A stretch of DNA of 35,678 bases, from assembly GCA_946055515.1 (NCBI GenBank), contig CAMGGA010000005.1, positions 1 to 35,678 on the forward strand, read 5' to 3'. Source of the stretch: an uncultured Bacteroidales bacterium (lineage in GTDB: Bacteria; Bacteroidota; Bacteroidia; Bacteroidales; Bacteroidaceae). A program made the position numbers and the translations under genes. Position 1 is the stretch's first letter, and the number at the start of each line of letters is the position of its first letter. Below, in pieces: positions 20,637-29,881 of the stretch. The notes under the pieces were generated by a model. That model did no database searches. It had not been told where the DNA came from and saw only the letters and a program-made list of their open reading frames with translations.

Positions 20637-21911
20637 TTAGCGGATCATGTCACAACCCATATAGGGCTGGAGCGCCTTGGGAATGCGGATGCCTTCGGGC
20701 GTCTGGAAGTCCTCGAGCAGGGCGGCCACGATGCGGGGCAGGGCCAGGGCCGAACCGTTGAGCGTGTGGCAGAGGCGGATTTTCTTGTCGGCACCGCGAT
20801 AGCGGCACTGGAGGCGGTTGGCCTGGTAAGTGTCGAAGTTAGACACCGAACTTACTTCGAGCCAGCGCTTCTGGGCTTCGCTGTACACCTCGAAGTCGTA
20901 GCAGATGGCAGCCGTAAAGCTCATGTCGCCACCGCAAAGGCGGAGGATGCGATAGGGAAGTTCGAGCTTCTGGAGCAAGCCTTCAACGTGTGCGAGCATT
21001 TCCTGGTGACTCTGTTCGGAGTGTTCGGGCTTGTCGATGCGCACGATTTCAATTTTGGAGAATTCATGGAGGCGGTTCAGTCCGCGCACGTCCTTGCCGT
21101 AACTGCCGGCTTCGCGGCGGAAGCACTGGGTGTAGGCGCAATTCTTGATGGGGAGCTGGTCTTCGCTGAGGATGACGTCGCGATAGATATTCGTCACGGG
21201 CACTTCAGCCGTGGGGATGAGGTAAAGGTCGTCGAGGTTGCAGTGGTACATCTGTCCTTCCTTGTCGGGCAGCTGGCCCGTGCCGTAGCCCGAAGCCTGG
21301 TTCACCACGGTGGGGGGCATGATTTCGGTGTAGCCGGCCGCGCGGGCTTCGTCGAGGAAGAAGTTGATGAGCGCGCGCTGGAGGCGGGCACCCATGCCGA
21401 TGTAGACGGGGAAGCCCGCTCCCGTAATCTTCACGCCAAGGTCGAAGTCGATGAGGTTGTACTTTTTGGCGAGTTCCCAGTGCGGCAGCGCGTTTTCGGG
21501 CAACACAGTGTCGTGGCCACCCGTCTTCACCACGAGGTTGTCTTCTGCGCCGGTGCCTTCAGGCACAAGGTCGTAGGGCACGTTGGGAATGGTGCAGAGC
21601 AGTTCGCGCTTCTCCTCTTCGGCCTGGCGCATCTGCTCTTCGAGCGACTTGCTCTCCTGTTTGATTTCGGCCACGCGCTGCTTGGCCCCTTCGGCCTCTT
21701 CCTTCTGGCCCGCCTTCATGAGCGCGCCGATGCTCTTCGAGAGCGTGTTCACCTCGGCCTTCATGGCGTCGAGTTCGGCCTGCGCCGTCTTGCGCTTATT
21801 GTCGATGGCGAGCACCTGCTCTACGGCTTCGCGTGCTCCCTTGAAATGCTTCTTTTCGAGGCCGCGGATTACGGCTTCCTTGTCGTCGGTGATTTGCTTG
21901 ATAGTCAGCAT
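20637..21911 (-). CDS. serS: Serine--tRNA ligase
   Basis: 424 aa; coiled-coil N-terminus; YTQCFRREAGSYGKDVRGLNRLHEFSKIE and NGSALALPRIVAALLE. Confidence 0.97.
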   Translation of the reverse strand: MLTIKQITDDKEAVIRGLEKKHFKGAREAVEQVLAIDNKRKTAQAELDAMKAEVNTLSKSIGALMKAGQKEEAEGAKQRVAEIKQESKSLEEQMRQAEEEKRELLCTIPNVPYDLVPEGTGAEDNLVVKTGGHDTVLPENALPHWELAKKYNLIDFDLGVKITGAGFPVYIGMGARLQRALINFFLDEARAAGYTEIMPPTVVNQASGYGTGQLPDKEGQMYHCNLDDLYLIPTAEVPVTNIYRDVILSEDQLPIKNCAYTQCFRREAGSYGKDVRGLNRLHEFSKIEIVRIDKPEHSEQSHQEMLAHVEGLLQKLELPYRILRLCGGDMSFTAAICYDFEVYSEAQKRWLEVSSVSNFDTYQANRLQCRYRGADKKIRLCHTLNGSALALPRIVAALLEDFQTPEGIRIPKALQPYMGCDMIR

Positions 21912-21944
21912 AGCTATGTTTTTTGATTATTTACATGCGAAAAA

Positions 21945-21996
21945 CTCATTTCCTGACTGCCCGTTCGCGAGAGGGTTGCAGCAAGCAGGAAATGAG
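21945..21996 (-). terminator. Hairpin downstream of the GH25 gene
   Basis: CTCATTTCCTG (21945-21955) / CAGGAAATGAG (21986-21996), 11-bp perfect stem. Confidence 0.65.
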
Positions 21997-22029
21997 CCTT
22001 TGGTTGGAGAGGCCACCCACGCCCCTCTC

Positions 22030-22854
22030 TTACATCATCACTTGGTTGAGCGAGTAGCTGCCCATGATTTTCGAGCGGTCCACGTTGCCGCGGATGCCCG
22101 GTATGCTTCCCGTGGAGGTGTATTGCCACATGATGTAGTCCTTGCCGTCGTTCAGTGTGGGGCTGTCGCTGCGGTAGCGGGCAATCATGAAGTGGTAGTC
22201 GGTGAACTCGCCCACGAGGTAGCGGTTGTAGAAGTTGTGGTAAGTATAGAGAAGGGGTTTCTTGCCGTAGTGTTCGGTCACTTTCTCGATGAAGGCCCGC
22301 AGGTCGGCGATGAAAGCGGCAGAACTTACCGAACCGCGGTGCTCGATGTCGATGATGGGCACGAGGTCCTGCTCTTCCATCTTCACTACGGAAGTGAGGT
22401 TGTTGAACTGCTGTCGCCAGTCCACGTTGGGGCGGTAGAAGTGGTAGCTGCCCACGCTGAGGCCCACGCGGCGTGCCTCTGCAAGGTTTCGGGCGTAGGT
22501 ATTGTCGACGAGCGAGGCCCCTTCCGTAGCTTTGAGGTAAACATACGAAATCGCACTGCTGCCGACCACTTCGTCCCAGTCGATGCGGCCCTGGTAGTGT
22601 GACACGTCGATACCTTCCTTGTATTTCGAGTTGATGCGTGCGTTGGAGGTATGGATAAACACGGCAGCGGCATGTTCCATCTTGCGTTCCGAAGTGGCGG
22701 GGGTGGCCAGGGCGTCGGGTTCGGTGGCCATGTAGGCTACTTCGCCCTGTCCGTGACGCTTGTCGCGCTTGCGGGCCATGGAGGTTTGCGGAACACAGAA
22801 CAGAGCGGCCAAAGCTACCGTGCCGATGGTTCTAATAAGATTCTTTCCTGTCAT
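22030..22854 (-). CDS. GH25-family lysozyme-like secreted protein
   Basis: Start MTGKNLIRTIGTVALAALFC at 22854; KEGIDVSHYQGRIDWDEV, YVYLKATEGASLVDNTYARNLAEA, YHFYRP, LYTYHNFY, MWQYTSTG. Promoter at 22905-22936 excludes the longer ORF start. Confidence 0.9.
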   Translation of the reverse strand: MTGKNLIRTIGTVALAALFCVPQTSMARKRDKRHGQGEVAYMATEPDALATPATSERKMEHAAAVFIHTSNARINSKYKEGIDVSHYQGRIDWDEVVGSSAISYVYLKATEGASLVDNTYARNLAEARRVGLSVGSYHFYRPNVDWRQQFNNLTSVVKMEEQDLVPIIDIEHRGSVSSAAFIADLRAFIEKVTEHYGKKPLLYTYHNFYNRYLVGEFTDYHFMIARYRSDSPTLNDGKDYIMWQYTSTGSIPGIRGNVDRSKIMGSYSLNQVMM

Positions 22855-22904
22855 GTATTTAGATTGGGTGGGGGTTGCCAAAGCGAATAAGCACATTACG
22901 GCCG

Positions 22905-22936
22905 CAAAATTAGCGCAACTTTTTTTTTTATGCAAA
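22905..22936 (-). promoter_or_regulatory. Bacteroidetes-type promoter TTTG-N20-TAATTTTG for the GH25 gene
   Basis: Plus-strand CAAAATTA (22905-22912) and CAAA (22933-22936), 20 nt apart. Confidence 0.6.
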
Positions 22937-22988
22937 CTTCACGCGGGTTTTCAAGCGCCCCCTACTCATTTATCTTGGAAAAGACGCA

Positions 22989-23025
22989 CAGAAGCAGGCA
23001 GCCTTTGTCGGGATGCCTGCTTCTG
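22989..23025 (-). terminator. Terminator hairpin for the SLBB gene
   Basis: CAGAAGCAGGC (22989-22999) / GCCTGCTTCTG (23015-23025), perfect 11-bp stem between GH25 and SLBB genes. Confidence 0.65.
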
Positions 23026-23065
23026 CATTTGTACGGAGCGACCCTGTTCGACGTATTCCCCTACC

Positions 23066-25582
23066 CTACTTCAGCAAGGTGGCAATCACCGTACCGAGCG
23101 TGGCGGTCATCGTACCGATGGAGACGATTTCGCCGAGCGACATGCGGCTGCGGCGGGCCTTGGAGGGCACGAGGATGGTACAGCCTGGGGTGATGTCCTT
23201 GGCCGAACGCACGCGGGTCACCGTGCCGTTCATGTTCACGGCAAACACGCGGCGCTTCTGGGCGCGCTGGCCGAAACCACCGGCCTGGTCGATGTAGTAA
23301 GAGAGCTTCGCGCCCTGGCGGTAGGCCACGGCATTCGGGTATCTCACCTGGCCGTTGATGGAGACGATGTTGCTGTACTGCGGCACCACGAGTTTGTCCC
23401 CGTCGCGCAGCACAATGTCGTAGTGGTCATTGCCTGGATTGGCCAGGGCTTCCTTGAGGTTGATACCAATCATCTGCTTGTCGCCGAGGTCGAGCTGACT
23501 CATGTCGATGGAGTCGCCACTCACGGCAAGTTTGATCATGGACTGCTGCTTGATTTTCTCTTCGGGGGTGAGTGTACGTTCCAGGTGTGCGCCGAGAGAG
23601 TAGGCTTCGGGGGTGAGGCCACCCGCTTCCTTGATGAGGTCGGAAAGGCGCATACCCTTGTTGGCCAACACATACATGCCTTCGAAGGCCACTTCGCCCG
23701 AAACGGTCACGTGCTGCTGCTCGACGTAGCCCGGAGAACGGCGCACGAACACTTCGTCGAAGGGTTCGAGCACAAAGCCCTGTGTGCCGTCAATGACAAA
23801 GCCTTCCTTGAGCTTGAAACTGTAGGACTGCGCCACCTGGCTGCTGGACTGCATCGATTTTTTGTTGCGCACACGGCGCGACACGTCCACTTTCACGATA
23901 GAAGCGGCGTCCTTGAGTCCTCCGGCCTGGAGAATAAAGTCTTCTATCGTCGTGTTGGCGGCAAATTCGTAGGTACCGGGATAATTCACCTCGCCCGAAA
24001 TGGTCAGGATTTTCTCTTCCTCCATCAAGTCTTTGGAGGGAACGAAGAGCACGTCTTCGTTGCGCAGCGCCTCGTCGGCCACGGTGTGGTTCATCACGCC
24101 GAGGAGGTCAATAGAGAGTACTTCGAGCGTGCGGTCTTCGCGGCGGCGGTGCATGATGCCGCGCGCCGAGAGCGCGTCCTCGCTCAAGCCGCCTGCCGCC
24201 TCGAGGAGTTGGCGCACGGTGGTGATGGTTCCGTCCATCTGGTACTTACCCGGGCGCATCACGGCGCCTTTCACTTCTACCATATTGCGGTAGCGCTGCA
24301 ACACGCTGTCCACCGAAACGGAGTCGCCGTCCATCAGCTGGAAGGCGTTGCGGTCAAAGTCGTCCACGGAGTGAACGGAGAGCAGACCGCCCGACTTGCG
24401 GATGAGATTGACGCGGGCCTGAAAGGCGTCGCCCGTGAAGCCGCCGGCGTATTTGATGAGTGTGCCGACGCTCTCGTTCTGCTTCATTTCGTAGAACATT
24501 GGGCGCTTCACCTTACCTGTTACTTGAACCAGACACTCGTAGGGTTCGACAATGATCACGTCGCCCGAGGCGAGGCGCACATTGCCCTTCATGTTACCAT
24601 TGAGGATATAGTCGTAGATGTCGCAGGTGGAAATGAGTTTGCCGTGGCGATAGATACGGATGTTGCGGAGCGTACCGATTTCGTTGGTTCCGCCTGCCAT
24701 GTAAAGCGCGTTGAAAACAGTGGCAAAGGCAGACAGCGTATAGGTGCCGGGCACGACCACTTCACCCATCACGTCTACGGTGATGGTGCGGGTCTGTCCC
24801 ACGGTGAGCCGCACGTTCGACCCGCCGTAGCGCTGTCCGAGGGTGGCCCGCAGGCGCTGGTTGGCCTGCGACACGGTGAGTCCGTCCACATTGACAGGGC
24901 CGTAGTTGTCGATGACCACGGTACCGTCGGGGGTGACAGTACTTTCAAAGCGTTCCTGCGAGGCTCCCCACACGTCGATAAAAACGGCATCGCCGGGACC
25001 GAGGCGGTAGTCGCTGGGGGTGGCGATGTTCATGTTGGGTTCGAAGGTGAGCTTGCGGTTGTTGAAGATGTTGCGGCCGAACACCTGCTTGCCCGTAGGC
25101 TCTTCTTCCATCCACTCATCCTCGGGAAACACATTGATGTTGTCGAGCGAGTCGGGGAGCAGCCCTTCCATCTCGTCGAGGTAGTTGGCCTTGCGTTCGC
25201 GCTCGTAGGCTGCGCGCTGCTTCTTGCTCATCGTGCTCAAGTCGACGGGCTGCTTCACACCTTCGCGCTGATACATTCCCTGTGGTTCGCGTTCGTCGCC
25301 ATTATTCGTGCGCAGGCGCTCCTTTCCCGTGGAACCGCTAATGTCTTTTGCGCCCACGACGTCGCCGTTCTGCTGTTTCTCATACTTGGTGCGGATGCGG
25401 CGAATTTGCTCAATCGACACACCGCGCTCAATGAGTTTCGTGACGATTTCGTTGCGTGGCGTACCGCGTTCGCTTTCTTTCATCATGAACTGCATCACCT
25501 GGTTGTCGGTCATGCTCGATTGTGCCACCACCTGAATGGAGAAGCACACCAACGTGAAGAACAAGAAGAGTAGTCTGCGCAT
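23066..25582 (-). CDS. SLBB-domain polysaccharide export (Wza-like) outer-membrane protein
   Basis: 838 aa; PSDYRLGPGDAVFIDVWGASQERFESTVTPDGTVVIDNYGPVNVDGLTVSQANQRLRA; multiple SLBB-type repeats. Confidence 0.92.
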   Translation of the reverse strand: MRRLLFLFFTLVCFSIQVVAQSSMTDNQVMQFMMKESERGTPRNEIVTKLIERGVSIEQIRRIRTKYEKQQNGDVVGAKDISGSTGKERLRTNNGDEREPQGMYQREGVKQPVDLSTMSKKQRAAYERERKANYLDEMEGLLPDSLDNINVFPEDEWMEEEPTGKQVFGRNIFNNRKLTFEPNMNIATPSDYRLGPGDAVFIDVWGASQERFESTVTPDGTVVIDNYGPVNVDGLTVSQANQRLRATLGQRYGGSNVRLTVGQTRTITVDVMGEVVVPGTYTLSAFATVFNALYMAGGTNEIGTLRNIRIYRHGKLISTCDIYDYILNGNMKGNVRLASGDVIIVEPYECLVQVTGKVKRPMFYEMKQNESVGTLIKYAGGFTGDAFQARVNLIRKSGGLLSVHSVDDFDRNAFQLMDGDSVSVDSVLQRYRNMVEVKGAVMRPGKYQMDGTITTVRQLLEAAGGLSEDALSARGIMHRRREDRTLEVLSIDLLGVMNHTVADEALRNEDVLFVPSKDLMEEEKILTISGEVNYPGTYEFAANTTIEDFILQAGGLKDAASIVKVDVSRRVRNKKSMQSSSQVAQSYSFKLKEGFVIDGTQGFVLEPFDEVFVRRSPGYVEQQHVTVSGEVAFEGMYVLANKGMRLSDLIKEAGGLTPEAYSLGAHLERTLTPEEKIKQQSMIKLAVSGDSIDMSQLDLGDKQMIGINLKEALANPGNDHYDIVLRDGDKLVVPQYSNIVSINGQVRYPNAVAYRQGAKLSYYIDQAGGFGQRAQKRRVFAVNMNGTVTRVRSAKDITPGCTILVPSKARRSRMSLGEIVSIGTMTATLGTVIATLLK

Positions 25583-25745
25583 TTTTGTTTGGGAATAAGG
25601 GATGTTTGCAGGGAAAAGGAAGAACTTTTTCTGTAAAACGGATTTCTTTTTGATTTATTGCACACGCTGGGAAAGACTGCCCATCGGACAGGGGGGAGAC
25701 TGCGTTCTTGCATCGCTCCCTTTCCCGGGTTTGCACAACAAAATG

Positions 25746-25776
25746 CAAAAATAGTACAACGAATTTGGCGGACAAA
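25746..25776 (-). promoter_or_regulatory. Bacteroidetes-type promoter TTTG-N19-TATTTTTG for the SLBB gene
   Basis: Plus-strand CAAAAATA (25746-25753) and CAAA (25773-25776), spacer 19; implies a ~160 nt leader. Confidence 0.65.
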
Positions 25777-25860
25777 GCGATTTCCAAAAACTTTTTTTCA
25801 ATGTTGCCCCCGATGCACCTCTTTGTCGGGCCGAAACAAGTCCTGGGTTCGGAAGGCGAA

Positions 25861-25923
25861 AGCCTGCTTTTGAAAAACGGGAGCCTGGCTTTGAAAAGCG
25901 CAAGCCTGGCTTTGAAAAGTCAC
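25861..25923. repeat. 21-bp tandem repeat, 3 clear copies (a degenerate 4th at 25840-25860)
   Basis: AGCCTGCTTTTGAAAAACGGG / AGCCTGGCTTTGAAAAGCGCA / AGCCTGGCTTTGAAAAGTCAC at exact 21-nt period. Confidence 0.85.
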
Positions 25924-25993
25924 TTCAACCGGGTTATATATCTGTGCCATACGCGCGCGTGTATTATCGCATTTATTGGGCGAAAAAACGTTT

Positions 25994-26054
25994 CAATCCT
26001 TCACAGAAGGGACGTAACGCGCTGAAAGTCAGCGAAAAACGGTGTGAAGGATTG
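25994..26054. repeat. Inverted repeat with nested hairpin
   Basis: CAATCCTTCACA (25994-26005) / TGTGAAGGATTG (26043-26054) perfect 12 bp; inner CGCTGA (26020-26025) AAG TCAGCG (26029-26034). Confidence 0.8.
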
Positions 26055-26106
26055 GTCCGCTTTAACCCTTCAACATGATTCAACCGCGCACCCGGCATTT
26101 GCGCTC

Positions 26107-26127
26107 ACTTAGAGTAATACTTTAAGT
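26107..26127. promoter_or_regulatory. 21-bp near-palindrome, candidate operator
   Basis: ACTTAGAGTA-A-TACTTTAAGT, 9 of 10 arm positions paired. Confidence 0.45.
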
Positions 26128-26169
26128 AAAGACAGCAAGGCTGCAGAACAAACATCGCGGCTGAACGAT

Positions 26170-26200
26170 GCTGAAGGATTTAAAAATCAAAACCTTCAGC
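26170..26200. repeat. Inverted repeat GCTGAAGG...CCTTCAGC
   Basis: Perfect 8-bp arms 26170-26177 / 26193-26200, 15-nt A/T-rich loop; GCTGAAGGATT recurs at 26238-26248. Confidence 0.7.
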
Positions 26201-26431
26201 CAGTTTTCTCCTGAATATCAAGGACTTACGAATACCCGCTGAAGGATTGACGAATTTTTTCGGAAAATAAAACACGTATATAGAAGCACGAAAAACGCAA
26301 AATGTTTCACTGTTTTTCAAACCATCCAGACCTCGTTCTTCCCCCAGCCGAAGACACTGCCCTGCAGCCCGCCACGAACTGTCCGCTCGCAGGCGCACGA
26401 ACATTATAATATAAAAACAATCCGCGAATGC

Positions 26432-26462
26432 TTGGGTATGCGCGCACGTTTCACTACCTTTG
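26432..26462 (+). promoter_or_regulatory. Candidate promoter TTG-N20-TACCTTTG for clpC
   Basis: TACCTTTG at 26455-26462, TTG at 26432-26434; weak -33. Confidence 0.45.
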
Positions 26463-26597
26463 CAAGCCAAAAAGCAATGCACGGCAAATAAATGCTGCCA
26501 TCCCGACCACAAACCCGCCCTTTGGCACACTACTTGCACTATCTCTGAAAACTCAAACCTATCTCTCATCCACAACACATCAAACGATTAGCACACA

Positions 26598-29093
26598 ATG
26601 AACTACGAAATACCCGCCGACACCGCGCGCTTCGTGAACGGAAGCAAGAAAATCGCACAACAATACCACTTGCCGGCCATCAACCTCTATTGTCTGCTCT
26701 ACAGCCTGCTGACGGACGCCAACGAGGCTACCGAAAAACTGCTGGAAATGGGGGTGGACTTCCAAAATTTGTTTGGCAAGATTCTGGAGAAACTCCAGGA
26801 GGACGAACGCATCTATGGGGTGGAGGAAACGGACGCAGAACCTGCTCTGGACCACGACTGTACGCGCATATTCAAACTGATGGTGCTCGAAAACCGACTC
26901 TCGGGCGGACGACGCAGCGGGGCGGAACTCCTGATGCTCTCTATCCTGCACGACCGCACCAATGTGGCGAAATCGCTGCTGCTGTCTATAGGCGTGACCT
27001 ACGAGGGGCTGGCTAAAAACGAAGAGAAGGACCTGGAGGTCCACAACGATTTCAGTTTTCCCGACGAGCCCGACGGCCCCTACCCCGGCGACGAGGGACC
27101 GGGCCAAATGCAGGGCCAAACGCAGACGCAGGAACAGAAACCTTCGAGCGACACGCCGGTCGTGGACAACTTCGGCACGGACCTCACACGCGTGGCCGCG
27201 AAAGGCGGACTGGATCCCATCGTGGGACGCGAGAAGGAAATCGAACGCGTGGTGCAAATCCTCTGCCGACGCAAGAAGAACAACCCGATCATCATCGGCG
27301 AGCCCGGCGTGGGCAAGAGTGCCATCGTGGAAGGGCTGGCGCAGCGTATCGCCGCGCGCAAAGTGCCACACCTCTTGCTCGGCAAGCGCATCGTGGCGCT
27401 CGACATGGCTTCGATCGTGGCGGGCACGCAATACCGCGGCCAGTTTGAGGAACGCCTGCGCCGCCTGATCCAAGAACTGAAGCAGCACCCGGAAATCGTG
27501 CTCTTCATCGACGAAATACACACCATCATAGGTGCGGGGGCCGCCCAGGGTAGCCTGGACGCGGCCAACATCCTGAAACCGGCCCTGGCACGCGGCGAGG
27601 TGCAATGTATCGGCGCCACGACGACGGGTGAGTTCAAGAAATCGGTGGAAAAGGACGGGGCGCTCGACCGCCGCTTCCAAAAGGTGATGCTCGAACCTAC
27701 CACGGCCGAGGAGACGGTCACCATTCTCCAGAATATCAAGGAGCGCTACGAGAAGCACCACAATGTGGTCTACACCCAAGAGGCACTCGAAGCCTGCGTG
27801 GCGCTGACGGCCCGCTACGTGACGGACCGCGCCCTGCCCGACAAGGCCATCGACGCGCTCGACGAAGCGGGGGCCCGAAAGCACCTGAGCGGGGCGGAAA
27901 ACCCGAAAATCCTCGAGGAGAAGGAACAGGAAATCGCACGCCTCCGCGACGCGAAAATGAAGGCGGCGCAGAACCAGGACTACGAACTGGCGGCGAACCT
28001 GCGCGACGAGGTGGCACGGCTCACTCGCGAGCTGGACGAACTGACGGAACGCTGGCGCACGGAGGTGGCTCTCCATCCCTCGGAGGTGAGTGCCGACGAT
28101 GTGGCGGAAGTGGTTTCGCTGATGAGCGGTGTGCCCGTGACACGCGTGGCCGCTACCGAAAGCGAACGCCTCAAGGGCATGAAGGAAGCGCTCCGCCAAC
28201 GCGTCATTGCACAGGACAAGGCTGTCGAACGGCTCACCCGCGCCATCACGCGCAGCCGCCTCGGACTGAAAGGCGCTGACCACCCCATCGGCACTTTCCT
28301 CTTCGTGGGCCCGACGGGTGTGGGCAAAACGCACTTGGTGAAGTGTCTGGCGGAATGGATGTTCGGCACGCCCGACGCACTCATCCGCATCGACATGAGC
28401 GAATATGGCGAGAAGTACAGCACGAGCCGCCTGCTCGGCGCACCTCCGGGCTACGTGGGCTACGAAGAGGGCGGACAGCTCACCGAACGCGTACGCCGCC
28501 ATCCTTACTCGGTGGTGCTGCTCGACGAAATCGAGAAGGCGCATCCCGACGTGTTCAACACGTTGCTCCAGGTCATGGACGAGGGACGACTCACCGACGG
28601 CAACGGCACTACGGTGGACTTCCGCAACACCATCATTATCCTCACGTCGAACAGCGGCACTCGCCAGCTCCGCGAATACGGCAAGGGCGTGGGCTTCGAC
28701 CGCATCGAGGGCGAACTGACGGGCGACATGGCGGAAAGCGTGGTGAACAAGGCGCTGAAGAAGCAGTTCTCGCCGGAATTCCTGAACCGCCTCGACGATA
28801 TCATCATGTTCAACCCGCTCACGAAGACCGACGCGCTGGTCATTGCCCGCCTGGAAATGGATGCCTTGCTGGCCCGCATCGCCGAGACGGGCTGGGCGCT
28901 CTCGGTCGGGGAGGATGTCCTGAACCGCGTGGTGGAAAAGGGTTTCGACGCGCAGTACGGTGCCCGCTCGCTGAAGCGTGCCATCCGCGAACAGGTGGAG
29001 GACGCGCTCTGCGACTACATGATGGAACATCCCGAACCGGCCGCGCTCGTGGCCTCGGTCGAGGAGGGCAAGGTGGTGCTCAAGGTTTCGTGA
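26598..29093 (+). CDS. clpC: ClpC-like AAA+ protease ATPase subunit
   Basis: 831 aa; Clp N-domain, two Walker A motifs (GEPGVGKSA, GPTGVGKTH), UVR-like MKAAQNQDYELAANLRDEVARLTREL. Confidence 0.93.
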   Translation: MNYEIPADTARFVNGSKKIAQQYHLPAINLYCLLYSLLTDANEATEKLLEMGVDFQNLFGKILEKLQEDERIYGVEETDAEPALDHDCTRIFKLMVLENRLSGGRRSGAELLMLSILHDRTNVAKSLLLSIGVTYEGLAKNEEKDLEVHNDFSFPDEPDGPYPGDEGPGQMQGQTQTQEQKPSSDTPVVDNFGTDLTRVAAKGGLDPIVGREKEIERVVQILCRRKKNNPIIIGEPGVGKSAIVEGLAQRIAARKVPHLLLGKRIVALDMASIVAGTQYRGQFEERLRRLIQELKQHPEIVLFIDEIHTIIGAGAAQGSLDAANILKPALARGEVQCIGATTTGEFKKSVEKDGALDRRFQKVMLEPTTAEETVTILQNIKERYEKHHNVVYTQEALEACVALTARYVTDRALPDKAIDALDEAGARKHLSGAENPKILEEKEQEIARLRDAKMKAAQNQDYELAANLRDEVARLTRELDELTERWRTEVALHPSEVSADDVAEVVSLMSGVPVTRVAATESERLKGMKEALRQRVIAQDKAVERLTRAITRSRLGLKGADHPIGTFLFVGPTGVGKTHLVKCLAEWMFGTPDALIRIDMSEYGEKYSTSRLLGAPPGYVGYEEGGQLTERVRRHPYSVVLLDEIEKAHPDVFNTLLQVMDEGRLTDGNGTTVDFRNTIIILTSNSGTRQLREYGKGVGFDRIEGELTGDMAESVVNKALKKQFSPEFLNRLDDIIMFNPLTKTDALVIARLEMDALLARIAETGWALSVGEDVLNRVVEKGFDAQYGARSLKRAIREQVEDALCDYMMEHPEPAALVASVEEGKVVLKVS

Positions 29094-29241
29094 CGCTCAC
29101 TCGCTCTTTCTCTCTGGATTAGGCCCGAAAGGGGGTGGCCACGGCTTCTTATATATTATATAATAGGAGTAGCCACTCTTTCTGAGGCCGCCGTTCCCTT
29201 CTCCCGCTCAACTGAATTTGATTGCTCAACTTTTCTGCATA

Positions 29242-29793
29242 ATGAACTACATAGAAACAGACATACCCGGGGTTTACATCCTCGAGCCCCGCGTGTTTGA
29301 AGACGCGCGCGGCTATTTCATGGAAACTTGGCGCGAAGAGGACTTCAACCGCGCTATGGGACGAACCGTACACTTCGTACAGGACAACCAGTCGATGTCG
29401 TCGCGCGGCGTGCTCCGCGGTCTCCACTACCAACGCGGTGCCGATTCCCAGGCGAAGCTGGTGCGCGTGCTCCAGGGTACGGTGGTGGACGTGGCCGTCG
29501 ACCTGCGGAAGGACTCGCCTACCTTCGGACGCCACGTGATGGTGGAACTTTCGGCCGAAAACAAGCGCCAACTGTTCATCCCGCGCGGCTTCGCCCATGG
29601 CTTCCAGGTGCTGAGCGAAACGGCTGTATTCACCTACAAGGTGGACAACCGCTATGCGCCCGAAAGCGAGTGTTCCATCCGCTTTGACGACCCCTCCATC
29701 GGCATCCAGTGGCCTATCCAGGGCAACGACGTGGTGCTGAGCGAAAAGGACCTCAGCCACGCGGTAAGTTTTGACGAGGCCGAGAAGTTCTGA
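29242..29793 (+). CDS. rfbC: dTDP-4-dehydrorhamnose 3,5-epimerase
   Basis: Start [70 protein letters not shown]. Confidence 0.94.
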   Translation: MNYIETDIPGVYILEPRVFEDARGYFMETWREEDFNRAMGRTVHFVQDNQSMSSRGVLRGLHYQRGADSQAKLVRVLQGTVVDVAVDLRKDSPTFGRHVMVELSAENKRQLFIPRGFAHGFQVLSETAVFTYKVDNRYAPESECSIRFDDPSIGIQWPIQGNDVVLSEKDLSHAVSFDEAEKF

Positions 29794-29881
29794 CCGGCCC
29801 GACTCCCCCACCCTGCCCCGCCGGACTGTTTCGGCGTGGCACCCAACGATTCTCATTCTCCACCCAAAATATTCTTTCCCC

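Noticed and set aside
22760-25573. 937-aa plus-strand ORF antisense to the entire SLBB gene
   Set aside because: Mirror-frame artefact of codon bias; His/Val/Glu/Ala-rich, no recognisable domain, while the opposite strand has clear SLBB homology and a promoter.
25994-26249. CRISPR-like array
   Set aside because: Repeats are short, in both orientations and irregularly spaced; no cas genes nearby.
26180-26578. 132-aa minus-strand ORF in the SLBB/clpC intergenic region
   Set aside because: Overlaps the inferred clpC promoter and inverted repeats; no domain-like sequence and no promoter in its orientation recognised.
25583-26597. Replication origin
   Set aside because: No TTATCCACA-type DnaA boxes seen by eye and no dnaA/dnaN neighbours; repeats alone are insufficient.
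26580-29030. 816-aa minus-strand ORF antisense to clpC
   Set aside because: Same artefact; the clpC strand has unmistakable AAA+ motifs.
29242-29793. Capsule/O-antigen locus around rfbC and the SLBB gene
   Set aside because: No glycosyltransferases, Wzc, Wzx/Wzy or other dTDP-rhamnose genes nearby; neighbours are housekeeping.
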